Shown piece by piece: positions 5,321-5,632 of a stretch of 5,632 nucleotides of DNA; position 1 is the first letter of the stretch; each line of letters starts with the position of its first letter. The DNA is from Undibacterium sp. (GTDB taxonomy: Bacteria > Pseudomonadota > Gammaproteobacteria > Burkholderiales > Burkholderiaceae_D). The stretch spans positions 1-5,632 of the forward strand of contig JAIELM010000024.1 of assembly GCA_019752975.1 (NCBI GenBank). Reading direction: 5' to 3'. The notes beneath the pieces are model-generated. The model did no database searches. It was not told the DNA's origin and was given only the letters and a program-made list of their open reading frames with translations. Both the position numbers and the translations under genes were made by a program.

Positions 5321-5632
5321 CTACCGAAAAAAATTAAGTGCATTATCGCTCCACGAAAAATCATGTGATTTCCATTTCCCGGGTGTAGGGAAATTTCGAC
5401 GGCAATAACCACGTTTTGCGGTGAAGTCAAATACGGCATGAGGGTAGTCATTGATCCATAAACTCACTTTCATTCCGTCCGTTGACCATTTTATGTGTAC
5501 AACGGATGTTTTACTTTTGTCGGTGACACTGTGCACGTCGTAAATACTCATAGCTTCTTGGATCGGCTGTTCTTTTGATGAATAGTCGATCGCATAAAAA
5601 AATCCGGTCTCGCCATCATCTTCAAAAACTAC
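5321..5632 (-). CDS. DUF2251-like cassette protein, N-terminus cut by the window edge
   Basis: Reading on the minus strand from the right edge gives 103 residues with an open frame to the TAG at 5321-5323. The recognisable C-terminal half has FEDDGETGFFYAIDY (3-17), IYDVHSVTD (30-38), VHIKWSTDGMKVSLWIND (45-62), YPHAVFDFTAKRGYCRRNFP (63-82) and a closing WSDNALNFFR (94-103). The YPHAVFDF...RGYCR...FP segment is what I associate with DUF2251, a family of unknown function. A later in-frame ATG (5549-5551) would give only 76 residues and would drop the conserved EDDGETGFFYA segment, so the true start must lie beyond 5632. The stop is 15 nt from attC site 2, placing the gene in the upstream cassette. 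Cassette-borne DUF proteins of this size are common. No enzymatic residues can be assigned. Confidence 0.85.
   Translation of the reverse strand, partial: VVFEDDGETGFFYAIDYSSKEQPIQEAMSIYDVHSVTDKSKTSVVHIKWSTDGMKVSLWINDYPHAVFDFTAKRGYCRRNFPTPGKWKSHDFSWSDNALNFFR

Larger units (their letters stand above)
4764..5632 (-). mobile_element. Integron gene-cassette array, last two cassettes, right end outside the window
   Basis: Two homologous 90-bp attC-like sites (4764-4853 and 5216-5305) each follow a small minus-strand gene by 13 to 15 nt. The repeat period is 452 bp, which is the length of the complete cassette. A lone ORF plus a recombination site, all genes in one direction, tight packing and sites from one sequence family are the hallmarks of a cassette array, more like a chromosomal (sedentary) integron than a mobile resistance integron. 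Transcription runs leftward. The integron integrase gene, attI and the cassette promoter would be expected to the right of 5632. If none is found there, this would be an integrase-less cluster of attC sites (CALIN). No resistance gene is present. Confidence 0.78.

Noticed and set aside
5321..5551. Complete 76-residue gene starting at the ATG at 5549-5551
   Set aside because: The open frame continues upstream to the window edge and encodes the conserved EDDGETGFFYA segment, so the ATG is internal.

Overview
The window looks like a chromosomal segment of a betaproteobacterium, most likely order Burkholderiales and perhaps family Oxalobacteraceae. I infer this from the gene order yebC-purD-hemF and from the close match of the YebC, PurD and HemF sequences to what I know of that group. 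The base composition looks moderate, not GC-rich. The genus cannot be fixed from sequence alone.

Layout. Bases 1-2635 hold a leftward housekeeping cluster: yebC (YebC/TACO1 family), purD (glycinamide ribonucleotide synthetase) and hemF (oxygen-dependent coproporphyrinogen III oxidase, cut by the left edge). A candidate extended -10 promoter lies just upstream of yebC. The purD stop codon sits inside a small cluster of 13-bp tandem repeats. Between this cluster and the next gene lies a 121-bp non-coding, MITE-like element (2700-2820). It has imperfect terminal inverted repeats, internal dyads and a perfect 5-bp target duplication (ATTTA). To its right, and pointing right, is a 509-residue sodium:amino-acid symporter of the AGCS family (2874-4403), from a subgroup with non-standard signature motifs.

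The right end is the most interesting part. After about 360 bp with no convincing gene (4404-4763, including a six-copy 7-bp tandem repeat) there are two homologous 90-bp elements, 4764-4853 and 5216-5305. They align without gaps, with about 66 of 90 positions identical by hand count. They have the architecture of integron attC recombination sites: RYYYAAC-like and GTTRRRY-like ends around a foldable palindromic core. On the minus strand each begins 13 to 15 nt after the stop codon of a small gene. The pattern is therefore gene, attC, gene, attC, as in a cassette array read leftward. The two cassette genes encode a DUF2251-like protein (cut by the right edge) and a 106-residue protein of unknown function. 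The array appears to end at 4764, facing the symporter gene tail to tail. The integrase gene and attI, if present, would be expected beyond the right edge.

The housekeeping genes have no obvious functional link with the symporter or the cassettes. The segment reads as a conserved core cluster next to accessory DNA (MITE-like element, transporter, integron cassettes).
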